A DNA stretch of 64,000 nt from Zooshikella harenae (GCF_018837975.1 NZ_JAGSOY010000021.1:1-64000), one strand, 5' to 3'. Positions 8,443 to 16,779 are shown, numbered from the stretch's first letter. Notes: generated from the sequence alone by a model not told the origin. Program-made: numbers and translations.

Positions 8443-9270
8443 ATGATTAAAAAATGTTTATTTCCCGCGGCTGGGTATGGAACTCGGTTTTTGCCTGCAA
8501 CCAAGTCAATGCCTAAGGAAATGATGCCCATCGTCAATAAGCCCCTTATTGAATATGGTGTTGAAGAAGCACTTGAGGCTGGACTCAATGAAATATGTAT
8601 TGTGACAGGGCGGGGCAAACGCGCGCTGGCCGATCACTTCGACATCAACTACGAGCTTGAGCATCAAATAAAGGGCACCAGTAAAGAAGAAACCCTCAAA
8701 GACATCCGCCACCTCATTGAAAGCTGCACCTTTTCCTACACACGTCAACGTGAAATGAAAGGGCTAGGGCATGCTATTTTGACTGGCCGAGCCATTATTG
8801 GTGATGAAGCCTTTGCAGTGGTACTGGCAGATGACCTATGCATCCACCCCGATGATGGTGTCTTATCCCAAATGGTTAGACTGTATAACCAATTCCGTTG
8901 CAGCATAGTGGCTATACAAGAAGTACCAAAGGATCAGACCCATAAGTATGGTGTCATTGCTGGTGATATTATTCGTGAAGATCTGTTTCGTATCACCAAC
9001 ATGGTTGAAAAGCCAAAACCTGAGAGTGCTCCGAGTAATTTAGCCATTATTGGCCGTTATATATTAACGCCCGATATTTTTGAGATTATCCGTAACACAC
9101 CCCCAGGTAAAAATGGTGAGGTACAAATTACGGATGCACTATTATCTCAAGCCAAGAATGGATGTGTGCTAGGTTACAAATTTAAGGGAAGAAGATTTGA
9201 TTGCGGTAGTGTAGAAGGATACATCGAAGCGACAAATTACTGCTATGATAATTTATACTTGAAAAAATAA
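8443..9270 (+). CDS. galU: UTP--glucose-1-phosphate uridylyltransferase
   Basis: This 275-residue enzyme converts glucose-1-phosphate and UTP to UDP-glucose in the cytoplasm. Visible signatures are LFPAAGYGTRFLPATKSMPKEM near the N-terminus (UTP loop), KPLIEYGVEEA, VLADDL, MVEKPKPESAPSNLAIIGRYIL (sugar-phosphate binding) and KGRRFDCGSVEGYIEA at the end. Length and motifs are those of bacterial GalU. It sits 72 bases after manC on the same strand; UDP-glucose feeds exopolysaccharide, LPS core and trehalose routes. A 10-bp perfect hairpin follows 14 bases after the stop. Confidence 0.96.
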   Translation: MIKKCLFPAAGYGTRFLPATKSMPKEMMPIVNKPLIEYGVEEALEAGLNEICIVTGRGKRALADHFDINYELEHQIKGTSKEETLKDIRHLIESCTFSYTRQREMKGLGHAILTGRAIIGDEAFAVVLADDLCIHPDDGVLSQMVRLYNQFRCSIVAIQEVPKDQTHKYGVIAGDIIREDLFRITNMVEKPKPESAPSNLAIIGRYILTPDIFEIIRNTPPGKNGEVQITDALLSQAKNGCVLGYKFKGRRFDCGSVEGYIEATNYCYDNLYLKK

Positions 9271-9284
9271 TGCAATAATCGCCT

Positions 9285-9313
9285 ATGCCAGGTCGAGTAA
9301 ATAGACCTGGCAT
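9285..9313 (+). terminator. perfect hairpin between galU and the following small gene
   Basis: ATGCCAGGTC (9285-9294) pairs exactly with GACCTGGCAT (9304-9313) over a 9-nt loop. No T tract follows, and the ribosome binding site of the next gene is only about 20 bases downstream. It may be a weak terminator for galU or a leader structure that affects translation of the next gene. Confidence 0.45.
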
Positions 9314-9341
9314 GAAGCAGGTAAACATCACGAGGTGCATA

Positions 9342-9611
9342 ATGGATCTTCATTATATCAACCGCTTACTCAAGCTGATTCATGACCAGCCCGCACCCTT
9401 TGTTGAGTATGACTTTCTACGTAGTGAAATTGCCAATTCCGACCATTACAGCCTGGAAGAAGGTGAACAATTAACCAAATACTTATTTCTACTCGAAGAT
9501 GACAACTTGGTTGAGCTTGATATGACAGATGATCGCATCATTACCCATGTTCGTCTGACTGCAGATGGCTGGCGGCGCCTGGAAAAAGTACCTCAAGTTC
9601 AAACCACCTGA
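9342..9611 (+). CDS. small conserved-looking protein of unknown function, possible winged-helix fold
   Basis: I do not recognise this gene by name. The start chosen is the ATG at 9342, preceded by CGAGGTG six bases upstream; an earlier in-frame ATG at 9285 lies inside a hairpin and has no binding site. The 89-residue product begins MDLHYINRLLKLIHDQ, is acidic in the middle (SLEEGEQLTKYLFLLEDDNLVELDM) and ends ITHVRLTADGWRRLEKV. The pattern of three helices followed by two short strands with 'LTADGWRRLE' resembles a small winged-helix DNA-binding fold of the kind grouped under DUF2513-like or PadR-like families. That fold is inference. It sits between galU and an antiporter gene, 72 bases before the latter's start. 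Confidence 0.6.
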   Translation: MDLHYINRLLKLIHDQPAPFVEYDFLRSEIANSDHYSLEEGEQLTKYLFLLEDDNLVELDMTDDRIITHVRLTADGWRRLEKVPQVQTT

Positions 9612-9683
9612 TATCCTGTAGGCGTCTGATGATATACATCTCATTGCTCTAGCACTTACGCTATCCCCCCAGGGACCAGAAAC

Positions 9684-12164
9684 ATGCATAGCGAAGCTGA
9701 AGCTGGTGTTCTGATTTTAATATTTGTCAGTCTTGCGCTAATAATCGGTGCAGGTGTTAGAAGCCTTGTAAAAAGTATCCAACTGCCTTATACCGTTTGT
9801 TTATTGACCATTGGTTTATGCCTTGGTTATTTACAGCGTAGTGGCATTATTGAGCAATATACACCACTCCTCGATAATACGCTGGCCCTGGTAGCAGGTG
9901 TTGATCCCCATCTTGTCTTATTTTTATTTTTGCCCACACTGATATTTGAAAGTGCATTTTCATTAGAAGTCCACTTATTTCGCCGTATATTTGCCCAAAT
10001 TGCACTATTAGCTGTACCTGGACTAATTATTGCCACTACCCTGACCGCCAGTTTGGCAAAGTGGATGTTTCCCTGGGACTGGAGCTGGGCACTCTGTTTG
10101 ATGTTTGGCGCACTGATCAGTGCTACAGACCCCGTTGCCGTCGTTGCTCTGTTAAAAGAAGTCAGTTCCCGTAAACGACTGGAAACCTTACTGGAAGGTG
10201 AGTCACTGTTAAATGATGGCACAGCGATTGTGCTATTTACACTGTTTTATGGCTGGGTCATCAGTACTCAAACCAGCCAGCCAATCAGTTTATTAAACCT
10301 GACAACAAATTTTACCTGGGTCGTTGTGGCTGGATTACTGGTAGGTGTGGTAGCAGGTGGCTTAGTGATGATCTGGATTGGCAAAGTCTTTAATGATCCG
10401 CTTATTGAGATTACATTATCAATTGCCACAGCCTATTTAGTGTATTATATCGCCGAAAGCCTTCATGTCTCTGGCATTGTGGCTGTTGTTGCCCTAGCAC
10501 TCATGTTTGCCGGAATAGGGCGCACACGAATATCACCAGAAGTAGGGGAGTTCTTACATAACTTCTGGGGGATGATGGCTCATATGGCCAACACCCTGAT
10601 TTTTTTACTTGTCGGAGTGCTCATTGCCAGCCGGGTCCAATGGGATAACCCAGAATCATGGGTCACACTGGGTATTCTATATTTTGGTATTCAGGTTATT
10701 CGAACCTTCTCAGTATTTATCCTCACCCCCTTACTAAAACAGTTCAGTGGTGGTATCACACGCGAAAAAGCTATCGTACTAACCTGGGGAGGCTTACGCG
10801 GTGCTGTATCATTAGCGCTAGCACTGATCGTTGCGCAGGAAAATCTATTACCAAAAGAAGTAGGGGACCAGGTACTGTTTTTATGTGCAGGTATTGTCGT
10901 CCTAAGTATTGTTATTAATGGCTCTACCATGAGCTGGGTACTCGCTCGTTTGCATCTCAACCAACTTCCTGCAGCTAAACAAGCCACTGTAGAGAAAGCT
11001 AAACGATTAATCACTGAAGACTTACTACAGTTACTGCCAAAGCTGATGGGCAATAGTTTTTTAAAGGGTGCTGACTGGGATGAGGTCAAACATAATACGG
11101 GGCTGCTCAGACCAATAGAAGTAAAAGACAATGAACCAAGCCAAATATCCTCGCCAGAACTTACAATTGCTTTCCGCCGTCGCTTACTGGAGACCGAACG
11201 CCAACATTACTGGTTGCAGTTTGAGCAGGGAACATTAGGTAAACAGTCTACAAACAAGCTGGTGGAAGCTGTTGAACACGCCCTGGATGGTGAGCCTAAA
11301 ATTGCCCCTCGGGAAACCTTATACCGATACTGGCAAACCCCACACTTGTTACACCTCTTACGTAATATAAGAGGTATCAAAAAAATCGCTGTATCATTAA
11401 GCTTTTCAAGGATAACCCTTGGCTACGAAATAGCACGTGGTTTTATTCAGGCTCAAGATCACTTAGAAAGCTACATACCCTCATTAGCACCCAATGAAGA
11501 AGAAGCCGTCGCCGTTAAACAACTCATCGTCCAAAACAAACAAAAAACTCAAGAGTATATTGAGCAACTACGTAATACCTTCCCAGATCTAGTACACACC
11601 CTCGAAACCCATTCAGCAATTCGGACATTGCTTAATCGTGAACGCACAGTGGTCAAGCAATTACTCAATCAGGCAGTCTTAGATAAGCCTGAAGCCAAGC
11701 GCTTAGTGCAATCTATCGAGCAACGTATGGCACGACTCCAGCGCGTTGCCACATTCGCCAAACCTGCTTCACCAGAAGAGTTACTTGGCCAGCTAAGCTG
11801 GTGTAAAAACTTATCAGAAGAAACACAGCAGCAGCTCATCAAAATCATTGAAAACACGCTTTTCAGCAGTGGGGAATGGGTTATTCATCAAGGCAAACCA
11901 TTTTACGGCTTAGGAATCATCGCCAAAGGTTCAATTGAAGCTTACGAATATCATTTAGGTAAAAAATTCAGAAAAACCCTTGGGCCTGGTGAACTAATTG
12001 GATCCTTGTCTTTACTTAGTGGCGTCAGTCCAGGTGATTATCAAGCGATGAGTTTAGTGAATATGCTCTGGTTACCTGGTGAAAAACTAAAACAGTTGAT
12101 GGCAAAAGATAGTGCACTCGCTGAAGCCATTGGTGAACTATTACAACCAGAATACATCGCATGA
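9684..12164 (+). CDS. Na+/H+ antiporter (CPA1/NhaP type) with large cytoplasmic region and C-terminal cNMP-binding-like domain
   Basis: This 826-residue protein has about 12 membrane helices in residues 1-415. The CPA1 ion-site motifs SATDPVAVVALLKE and LEGESLLNDGTAIVLF are clear, as is GGLRGAVSLALAL. Residues about 430-690 form a soluble, mostly helical region. Residues about 705-815 resemble a cyclic-nucleotide-binding domain (LFSSGEWVIHQGKPFYGLGIIAKGSIEAY, GPGELIGSLSLLSG). The usual phosphate-binding arginine after GE(L/I) is not seen (GDYQAMSL at that place), so it may not bind cAMP or cGMP. The architecture recalls the SOS1/NhaP-type exchangers of plants and marine bacteria and fits sodium homeostasis beside the Na+-pumping NADH dehydrogenase of this genome. 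Start ATG at 9684 follows CAGGGACC. Confidence 0.9.
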   Translation: MHSEAEAGVLILIFVSLALIIGAGVRSLVKSIQLPYTVCLLTIGLCLGYLQRSGIIEQYTPLLDNTLALVAGVDPHLVLFLFLPTLIFESAFSLEVHLFRRIFAQIALLAVPGLIIATTLTASLAKWMFPWDWSWALCLMFGALISATDPVAVVALLKEVSSRKRLETLLEGESLLNDGTAIVLFTLFYGWVISTQTSQPISLLNLTTNFTWVVVAGLLVGVVAGGLVMIWIGKVFNDPLIEITLSIATAYLVYYIAESLHVSGIVAVVALALMFAGIGRTRISPEVGEFLHNFWGMMAHMANTLIFLLVGVLIASRVQWDNPESWVTLGILYFGIQVIRTFSVFILTPLLKQFSGGITREKAIVLTWGGLRGAVSLALALIVAQENLLPKEVGDQVLFLCAGIVVLSIVINGSTMSWVLARLHLNQLPAAKQATVEKAKRLITEDLLQLLPKLMGNSFLKGADWDEVKHNTGLLRPIEVKDNEPSQISSPELTIAFRRRLLETERQHYWLQFEQGTLGKQSTNKLVEAVEHALDGEPKIAPRETLYRYWQTPHLLHLLRNIRGIKKIAVSLSFSRITLGYEIARGFIQAQDHLESYIPSLAPNEEEAVAVKQLIVQNKQKTQEYIEQLRNTFPDLVHTLETHSAIRTLLNRERTVVKQLLNQAVLDKPEAKRLVQSIEQRMARLQRVATFAKPASPEELLGQLSWCKNLSEETQQQLIKIIENTLFSSGEWVIHQGKPFYGLGIIAKGSIEAYEYHLGKKFRKTLGPGELIGSLSLLSGVSPGDYQAMSLVNMLWLPGEKLKQLMAKDSALAEAIGELLQPEYIA

Positions 12165-12234
12165 CGTTCTTCAAGTGTTCTATTCTTAGATGTTGTTTCA
12201 AAGGATTTTTATTTTTAGTAGGGAGGCAAACATC

Positions 12235-12522
12235 GTGCAAGAACCAAACTACGCTGTGATTGTATCATTGAAGAATCAGGACTTAGCGCATTTTTCCTGG
12301 GATGAACTAGAGAGCGAGCTATTAATACTTTCCTTTAAGCCTATTAAAGTCCTTTCTGATTTTGCTCGTATTTATGGCTGCGCCGAAGCAGCACATGGCA
12401 GCCATGATTTTCTTATTAAACTGGTTGATAACGCTTTAGCAAAGTACGGTGTTAACCGCCATTTATTTGAGTTGGACACAGTTCATCCGAAAGGCGCTCA
12501 TTACTTAGCGAACCTAAGGTAA
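12235..12522 (+). CDS. small protein of unknown function
   Basis: I do not recognise this gene. The start chosen is GTG at 12235, because GGGAGG lies nine bases upstream; an in-frame ATG at 12190 lacks a binding site and overlaps the likely leader. The 95-residue product (VQEPNYAVIVSLKNQDL to PKGAHYLANLR) is soluble, with no signal peptide, membrane helix or cysteine cluster. It alternates strands (YAVIVSL) and helices (WDELESELLIL, HDFLIKLVDNALAKYG), like a small alpha/beta domain. It begins 70 bases after the antiporter stop on the same strand and is followed by an inverted repeat, so it could end the same transcript. Confidence 0.6.
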   Translation: MQEPNYAVIVSLKNQDLAHFSWDELESELLILSFKPIKVLSDFARIYGCAEAAHGSHDFLIKLVDNALAKYGVNRHLFELDTVHPKGAHYLANLR

Positions 12523-12546
12523 TACTAACTTGTATATACCTCACCC

Positions 12547-12590
12547 AACACCTAACTTCGCATAATGTATATTATGTTAAATTAGGTGTT
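12547..12590 (+). terminator. terminator-like inverted repeat after the 95-residue gene
   Basis: AACACCTAA (12547-12555) pairs with TTAGGTGTT (12582-12590), followed by ATTTT. The loop contains a second palindrome, CATAAT/ATTATG. It closes the rightward transcript that includes the antiporter. Confidence 0.55.
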
Positions 12591-12726
12591 ATTTTGAGTT
12601 AACACACTTCTCGACAACTCTACTTCATTGTTTTAATTAGATTATTTGTTGAAAACTGTTTCGTTACGATGTTTATAGTGCTTATCATTAAAGCAATGTT
12701 GGGATGGTCTAACTTTTCTATTAAGA

Positions 12727-12753
12727 AAAAAGCGCTCATTTTGAGCGCTTTTC
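12727..12753 (-). terminator. terminator of the ushA-type nucleotidase gene
   Basis: AGCGCTCA/TGAGCGCT with a 3-nt loop, flanked by A runs on the left and T runs on the right. Read leftward it is a classic hairpin plus T tract starting 25 bases after the nucleotidase stop codon. It could also work in the rightward direction. Confidence 0.8.
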
Positions 12754-12777
12754 AATGTCTTCACTTCTATTTTTCAA

Positions 12778-14376
12778 TTACTGGCGAACAACCGCATCAC
12801 CTGGCGCAAAGTCTGCCACATTAATAGGTGAACGGCTTTCCAAATAGGCCTTCAATACCTCAGCATCCACAAAGCCTGTGTTTACATAGTTTGGATGCCC
12901 ATCCATTTTTGGATAACCATCACCACCAGCGGCTATGTAGCTGTTAATCGCTAAACGATAGGTTTTGCTGGCATCAATGGTTTTTCCTTTAACTGTTGCA
13001 GAAATCAATTTACCTTTCTTGATTAGTAGCTTAACACCATCAAACTGAGCAAAAGCACCAGAGTCTACTGGTTTACTAGCAATAACTCGCAAGTAATCCA
13101 ATAACTCTTTACCTGTTAAGTCTACATAAGCCACCATGTTGCCAAAGGGTTGTACAATTAGCACATCTTTATAAGTGACTGTACCTCCTTCAATACTGTC
13201 ACGCACCCCCCCAGAGTTCATTACAGCCAAATCAGCTTGTGTTTTTTCTTTCTGAGAACGCGCAATCAGCACACCAAGGTTAGTTGGCTTAAACCGAACC
13301 ACATGGCGATCACCTTCCAGCTTACCATTGGTTTGCGCAATAGCCTGGCCTAACTGAGCCTGACCTTTTTCCTGGTACGGTGTTAAAAATGCTTTTAATT
13401 GTTCATTTGGCTTAATTTCTTGCTCGATGAACACGCGCTTGCCTTGCTCATCTTTTTGTTTCAAATTAATGGGAATCAAACGATATTTGACGAGTTTTAA
13501 CTGGCCGTTTTTAAATTCAAGGTCAGCACGGCCCACATATTTACCCCATTCATAAGCCTGTAAGATCGCTGTGCCATTTTGCACATCTGGCTCAAATAAA
13601 GGATCTTGAGAGTGACCACCGACAATGATATCAATACCATTGACTTTTCTTGCCAACGTGACGTCACCAGGTGCATTAATACTGTGCTTAGCATTGGGAT
13701 AATGCCCCATGTGCGTTGCGGCAATAACAATATCCGCTTGTTTTCTTAATGTGGGGACTAATTTTCCTGCTACCTCTACAGGGTTTCTAAAGTCAAAAGC
13801 AGAAATATATTCTGGGTTACCCAACTTAGCCGTATCTTCCGTTGTCAGCCCCATTACTGCCACTTTAACGCCATTGAGGTTAAACATATGGTAGGCATCG
13901 AACAGGCGATTGCCCTGTTTGTCATAAATATTGGCAGATAGCAATGGGAAGTTAGCCCATTCTTCTTGCTTACGAAGTACTGTTAATGGGTTATCAAACT
14001 CATGATTACCCAGCGCCATGGCATCATAACCAATATGATTCATACCTTTAAAATCAGGCTCAGCATCCTGCAAATCAGACTCTGGCACGCCTGTATTAAT
14101 ATCACCACCGGATAACAGTAAGACATGCCCTCCGTCAGCTTTTACTTCCTGACGAATTTGATCAATCAATGTTTTTCGTGCAGCCATACCATATTCACCA
14201 TGGTTATTTGGCCAAAAACGACCATGATGATCATTGGTATGTAATAAGGTTATTTTATAGGTTTTATCTAGTGTGTACTGACTATTACCGTTCCAAGAAG
14301 CACAACCTGAAAGCAGTATGCTTAATACACTTAAACAAAAGATGGTAGACCAAGCAGATGGACTTTTTATTTTCAT
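12778..14376 (-). CDS. ushA: 5'-nucleotidase / UDP-sugar hydrolase, predicted lipoprotein (UshA/NutA type)
   Basis: This 532-residue enzyme hydrolyses extracellular nucleotides and UDP-sugars for salvage. The signal peptide ends in a lipobox, ILLSGC (Cys 25), so the protein should be lipid-anchored, as in Vibrio NutA; E. coli UshA is free in the periplasm. The metallophosphatase domain holds LLHTNDHHGRFWPN, LLLSGGDINTGVPESDL, ALGNHEFDNPL, ATHMGHY and VGGHSQDP, all near-identical to UshA. The C-terminal substrate domain has VMNSGGVRDSIEGG and NSYIAAGGDGYPKM. Length is close to the family norm. It is a single-gene unit with its own terminator, divergent from the STAS gene. Confidence 0.94.
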   Translation of the reverse strand: MKIKSPSAWSTIFCLSVLSILLSGCASWNGNSQYTLDKTYKITLLHTNDHHGRFWPNNHGEYGMAARKTLIDQIRQEVKADGGHVLLLSGGDINTGVPESDLQDAEPDFKGMNHIGYDAMALGNHEFDNPLTVLRKQEEWANFPLLSANIYDKQGNRLFDAYHMFNLNGVKVAVMGLTTEDTAKLGNPEYISAFDFRNPVEVAGKLVPTLRKQADIVIAATHMGHYPNAKHSINAPGDVTLARKVNGIDIIVGGHSQDPLFEPDVQNGTAILQAYEWGKYVGRADLEFKNGQLKLVKYRLIPINLKQKDEQGKRVFIEQEIKPNEQLKAFLTPYQEKGQAQLGQAIAQTNGKLEGDRHVVRFKPTNLGVLIARSQKEKTQADLAVMNSGGVRDSIEGGTVTYKDVLIVQPFGNMVAYVDLTGKELLDYLRVIASKPVDSGAFAQFDGVKLLIKKGKLISATVKGKTIDASKTYRLAINSYIAAGGDGYPKMDGHPNYVNTGFVDAEVLKAYLESRSPINVADFAPGDAVVRQ

Positions 14377-14695
14377 AGCACTCTCTTCTACTTATTTACT
14401 AAGCCTTTTTATTAAATGCATATGACTATTTTCCAGCATCATCAGCTGTTATGTAATCACACTCAACATGTAACATGTGTTGTACGCGCTATAATACGCT
14501 ACTGCAAAATACTAGGATTTTCACCAAATTGAAATGTTGTGCATCATTATTATTGCCGCTATGATCGCACCCTAGCAGCTGTAGCGTATAAACATATATT
14601 ATCTGCCGTATTTTTTTGTTGTTCCCCACACAGGGATGATGTCACCAGCTATACTAAACTCAAAGTAAAGTGCCGCGAGAAAGGGATCAATCGGT
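14377..14695. other. 319-bp divergent promoter region between ushA and the STAS gene
   Basis: Non-coding. An imperfect palindrome CAACATG-TAA-CATGTGTTG (14464-14482) lies about 90 bases upstream of ushA and is directly followed by GCGCTATAATACGC, which contains a TATAAT box. The STAS side has TATACT at 14650-14655 and a ribosome binding site AAGGGA about 14682-14687. No matching -35 box is clear for either. Confidence 0.35.
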
Positions 14696-15067
14696 ATGGA
14701 ATTTAAGCTTTATAAATGCCATGACAGTATTGTCATTGCGCTCAATCGTGACTTCGATGCTAAAACCGCTGCTAAAATCCGCCCTATCTTTGACAAATTA
14801 ATTGATCGTGCTGAAGGAGATATGTTAGTCGACCTAAGTGCGGTACTCTTCTTAGATTCAACCGGTATAGGAACACTGGTCCACTTCTATAAAAAATCAA
14901 AGGAAAAAGGTAAAAAGCTCATTCTAATTGGTGCAGATGGACAACCTATGGGCCTCATGGCGATGTTACGCCTTAACCGTATTATCAAACATTTCCCTTC
15001 TATGGAAGATTATCTTGTTAGCACTGGCAAGAGCCATCAAGCTGACTTGGAGGAATTGCTGAAATAA
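14696..15067 (+). CDS. STAS-domain protein, anti-sigma-factor antagonist type
   Basis: This 123-residue single-domain protein of the SpoIIAA/STAS fold would bind and release a partner switch kinase or anti-sigma factor. The phosphorylatable serine is visible in the family motif FLDSTGIGTLVHF (Ser 55). Helices and strands follow the usual order: MEFKLYK, SIVIALNRDFDAKTAAKIR, DMLVDLSAV, KKLILIGADGQ, MLRLNRIIKHFPSMEDYL. No anti-sigma kinase, phosphatase or sigma factor gene lies beside it, so its partner must be elsewhere. Ribosome binding site AAGGGA precedes the ATG. In pseudomonads similar orphans act in HptB/HsbR-type switching of motility and biofilm, but nothing here shows that link. Confidence 0.88.
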   Translation: MEFKLYKCHDSIVIALNRDFDAKTAAKIRPIFDKLIDRAEGDMLVDLSAVLFLDSTGIGTLVHFYKKSKEKGKKLILIGADGQPMGLMAMLRLNRIIKHFPSMEDYLVSTGKSHQADLEELLK

Positions 15068-15090
15068 CTCTTGGATCACAAAAGAGGCAA

Positions 15091-15127
15091 CAAGTGCTTG
15101 GCTTTTATTATTAGTTTCAAGCACTTG
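15091..15127 (+). terminator. terminator-like hairpin after the STAS gene
   Basis: CAAGTGCTTG (15091-15100) pairs exactly with CAAGCACTTG (15118-15127) over a 17-nt loop, 24 bases after the STAS stop. The following T run is interrupted (AGTGACTTATTTT). Each arm is also nearly self-palindromic. Confidence 0.55.
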
Positions 15128-15274
15128 AGTGACTTATTTTAAGTATAATCTACACTATTTATTCTGCTCTAAAACACTTTTAATAGTAACTCTATTGCTG
15201 TATCGCAATTCGTCTACACTAGTACTGACGCTTTGCCAAATAAATACATCACATATTATAAAAAGTAACTAATC

Positions 15275-15290
15275 TTTACGATTCCGTAAA
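15275..15290. promoter_or_regulatory. palindromic operator candidate upstream of the TetR gene
   Basis: TTTACG-ATTC-CGTAAA is a perfect 6-bp-arm palindrome. The same arms with the same 4-base gap occur once more in the window, at 19179-19194 in front of liuR. It could be an autoregulatory site of the TetR protein or a site for LiuR. Confidence 0.45.
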
Positions 15291-15435
15291 TTTATTGTTC
15301 TTATTGTTACTAAGAAGTAGCTCATACTCACACGGTTTTCTGTTATATTCCTACTCGCTTCCCCAATTTAATCCAAAACGATAATAATGATCGGCTTTCT
15401 GGCTTAACTGCTATCAATAAGAGGTGTTTTTAGCA

Positions 15436-16086
15436 GTGGATAATGCAAATAATATCGCGAAGCGAAAACAGGGTCGGCCCCCAAAGTCCCCTGAAGAGCA
15501 GGCTGCTATACGTAATCGGATTATTGATGTAGCAAAGGAATTGTTTTTGAACGACGGATTCGAGCAAGTCTCTGTCAGAAAAATTGCAGCTAAAGTGGGA
15601 TGCACACCAAGAACGCTTTATTACTACTTTGAAAATAAGCGCTCTCTTCTTCACTTTATTTGGATAGATATTTTCGCACAGCTTGCAGATTATGCTGACG
15701 AACATATCCCATCCAACCTGTCTCCTAAGGAGATAATTAAGGCTTCCCTTCAAGCGTATGTCAGCTATTGGCTGGAGCACCCAGACCGTTTTCGGGTGAT
15801 CTTTTCAATTGAAGACTTGAACTCCACACCTGACCAGGACCAAGATGCCAGTAGGATTGTCTTGGAATCACGGTTCTTTCAGCGACTGTTTAAAGCAGTA
15901 GAAGCTTGCTGTCAGCAAAATATGTTCACTGAAGATAACCATGAGTTGGTTGGACACATGTTAATGTGTAGTGTGCAAGGTATCGTCAATAATGTGCTGA
16001 CGATCAAGCAAATCCCCTGGTCGCCGGTAGATCAACTGCTCAACTTGCAGTTGGAAGGATTACTTTCCGGTCTCGCCCAACATTAA
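15436..16086 (+). CDS. TetR/AcrR-family transcriptional regulator
   Basis: The start chosen is GTG at 15436, with GAGGTG ten bases upstream; the GTG inside that same motif (15424) is less likely. The 216-residue product begins with a basic arm (AKRKQGRPPK) and then a TetR helix-turn-helix: IIDVAKELFLNDGFEQVSVR, KIAAKVGCTPRTLYYYFENK, SLLHFIW. The C-terminal ligand-binding part (about 75-216) is helical and includes YWLEHPDRFRVIFSIEDLNS, which resembles TetR proteins of the WHG-domain type. Ligand and targets are unknown. It stands alone, facing a convergent GNAT gene. A palindrome 145 bases upstream is a candidate operator. Confidence 0.88.
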   Translation: MDNANNIAKRKQGRPPKSPEEQAAIRNRIIDVAKELFLNDGFEQVSVRKIAAKVGCTPRTLYYYFENKRSLLHFIWIDIFAQLADYADEHIPSNLSPKEIIKASLQAYVSYWLEHPDRFRVIFSIEDLNSTPDQDQDASRIVLESRFFQRLFKAVEACCQQNMFTEDNHELVGHMLMCSVQGIVNNVLTIKQIPWSPVDQLLNLQLEGLLSGLAQH

Positions 16087-16101
16087 CTCAACCCCCTAAC
16101 C

Positions 16102-16142
16102 AAACAGCCTACAGTTGACGTTAACTCACTGTCAGGCTGTTT
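16102..16142. terminator. bidirectional terminator between the TetR and GNAT genes
   Basis: AAACAGCCT (16102-16110) pairs with AGGCTGTTT (16134-16142), and an inner ACAGT/ACTGT extends the stem. T or A runs flank both ends, and the right arm overlaps the stop codon of the leftward GNAT gene. Confidence 0.65.
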
Positions 16143-16779
16143 TATGTGAGGAAATCGGTCGAAAAAACACATTTTCAATTATGTCACCAACATGAACAGA
16201 GCCAAGGCTCTGATAACCTATCCTTTCAAAAAATGCTATATACCTAGGGTTTCCAGTATCTAGCACAACACCCACAGAGTTTTTATCCTTAGCACAGTAG
16301 CTATGAATACTATTCATAAACTCCAAGCCATAACCTTGATGCTGTTGCTGTGGGTGTATCGCAATAAAGGCTAATCGATGCAATGGCTGTTTAGGGAGTA
16401 TTGCTTCAACTTGCTGGCGATAGTCCAAAAAGCGCTCTGTGGCCGAAAAACCTGCGGTTAAGATCATTCGCCAACGCCACCGGAAATGGTTGTAAAGATC
16501 TGCCGTCATTGATGGTGTTAAGATAAAAGCAAAACCTATCACTCTATTCGCCTTATACAGTGCTAATACAGGCTGCTGTTCAGCAAAATGAAGATTGACC
16601 GTTTCGCGGATAACTGCCCTCACCCGCTGTTCATAGCCAGTTTTTTCTGCATTAAGTAAATACTGGTAAGCTGGTTCCTGACTATATGAATGAAATAATA
16701 AAGAACGAGCTTCACGCTCTGTCTCTGCTCCAACCTCTAAAATTACTAACTCATCAGCGTGTTGACTTGCTGTTAACAT
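16132..16779 (-). CDS. GNAT-family N-acetyltransferase
   Basis: The start is taken as the ATG at 16779, five bases after GAGG, rather than the GTG two codons earlier; this gives 215 residues. The C-terminal half carries the GNAT acetyl-CoA site: LHRLAFIAIHPQQQHQGYGLEFMNSI (motif A, Q-x-x-G-x-G/A type, here QHQGYG), followed by GVVLDTGNPRYIAFFERIGYQSLG (motif B). The N-terminal half has RSLLFHSYSQEPAYQYLL, typical of the 'acetyltransferase with DUF-like N-terminus' seen in many proteobacteria. The substrate cannot be told from sequence. It is a lone gene, convergent with the TetR gene. Confidence 0.85.
   Translation of the reverse strand: MLTASQHADELVILEVGAETEREARSLLFHSYSQEPAYQYLLNAEKTGYEQRVRAVIRETVNLHFAEQQPVLALYKANRVIGFAFILTPSMTADLYNHFRWRWRMILTAGFSATERFLDYRQQVEAILPKQPLHRLAFIAIHPQQQHQGYGLEFMNSIHSYCAKDKNSVGVVLDTGNPRYIAFFERIGYQSLGSVHVGDIIENVFFRPISSHKTA

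Larger units (their letters stand above)
15068..15435. other. 368-bp intergenic region upstream of the TetR gene
   Basis: The region contains the STAS terminator and then AT-rich sequence with a perfect 16-bp palindrome at 15275-15290, about 145 bases before the TetR start. No open frame with a binding site is seen. Confidence 0.4.
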
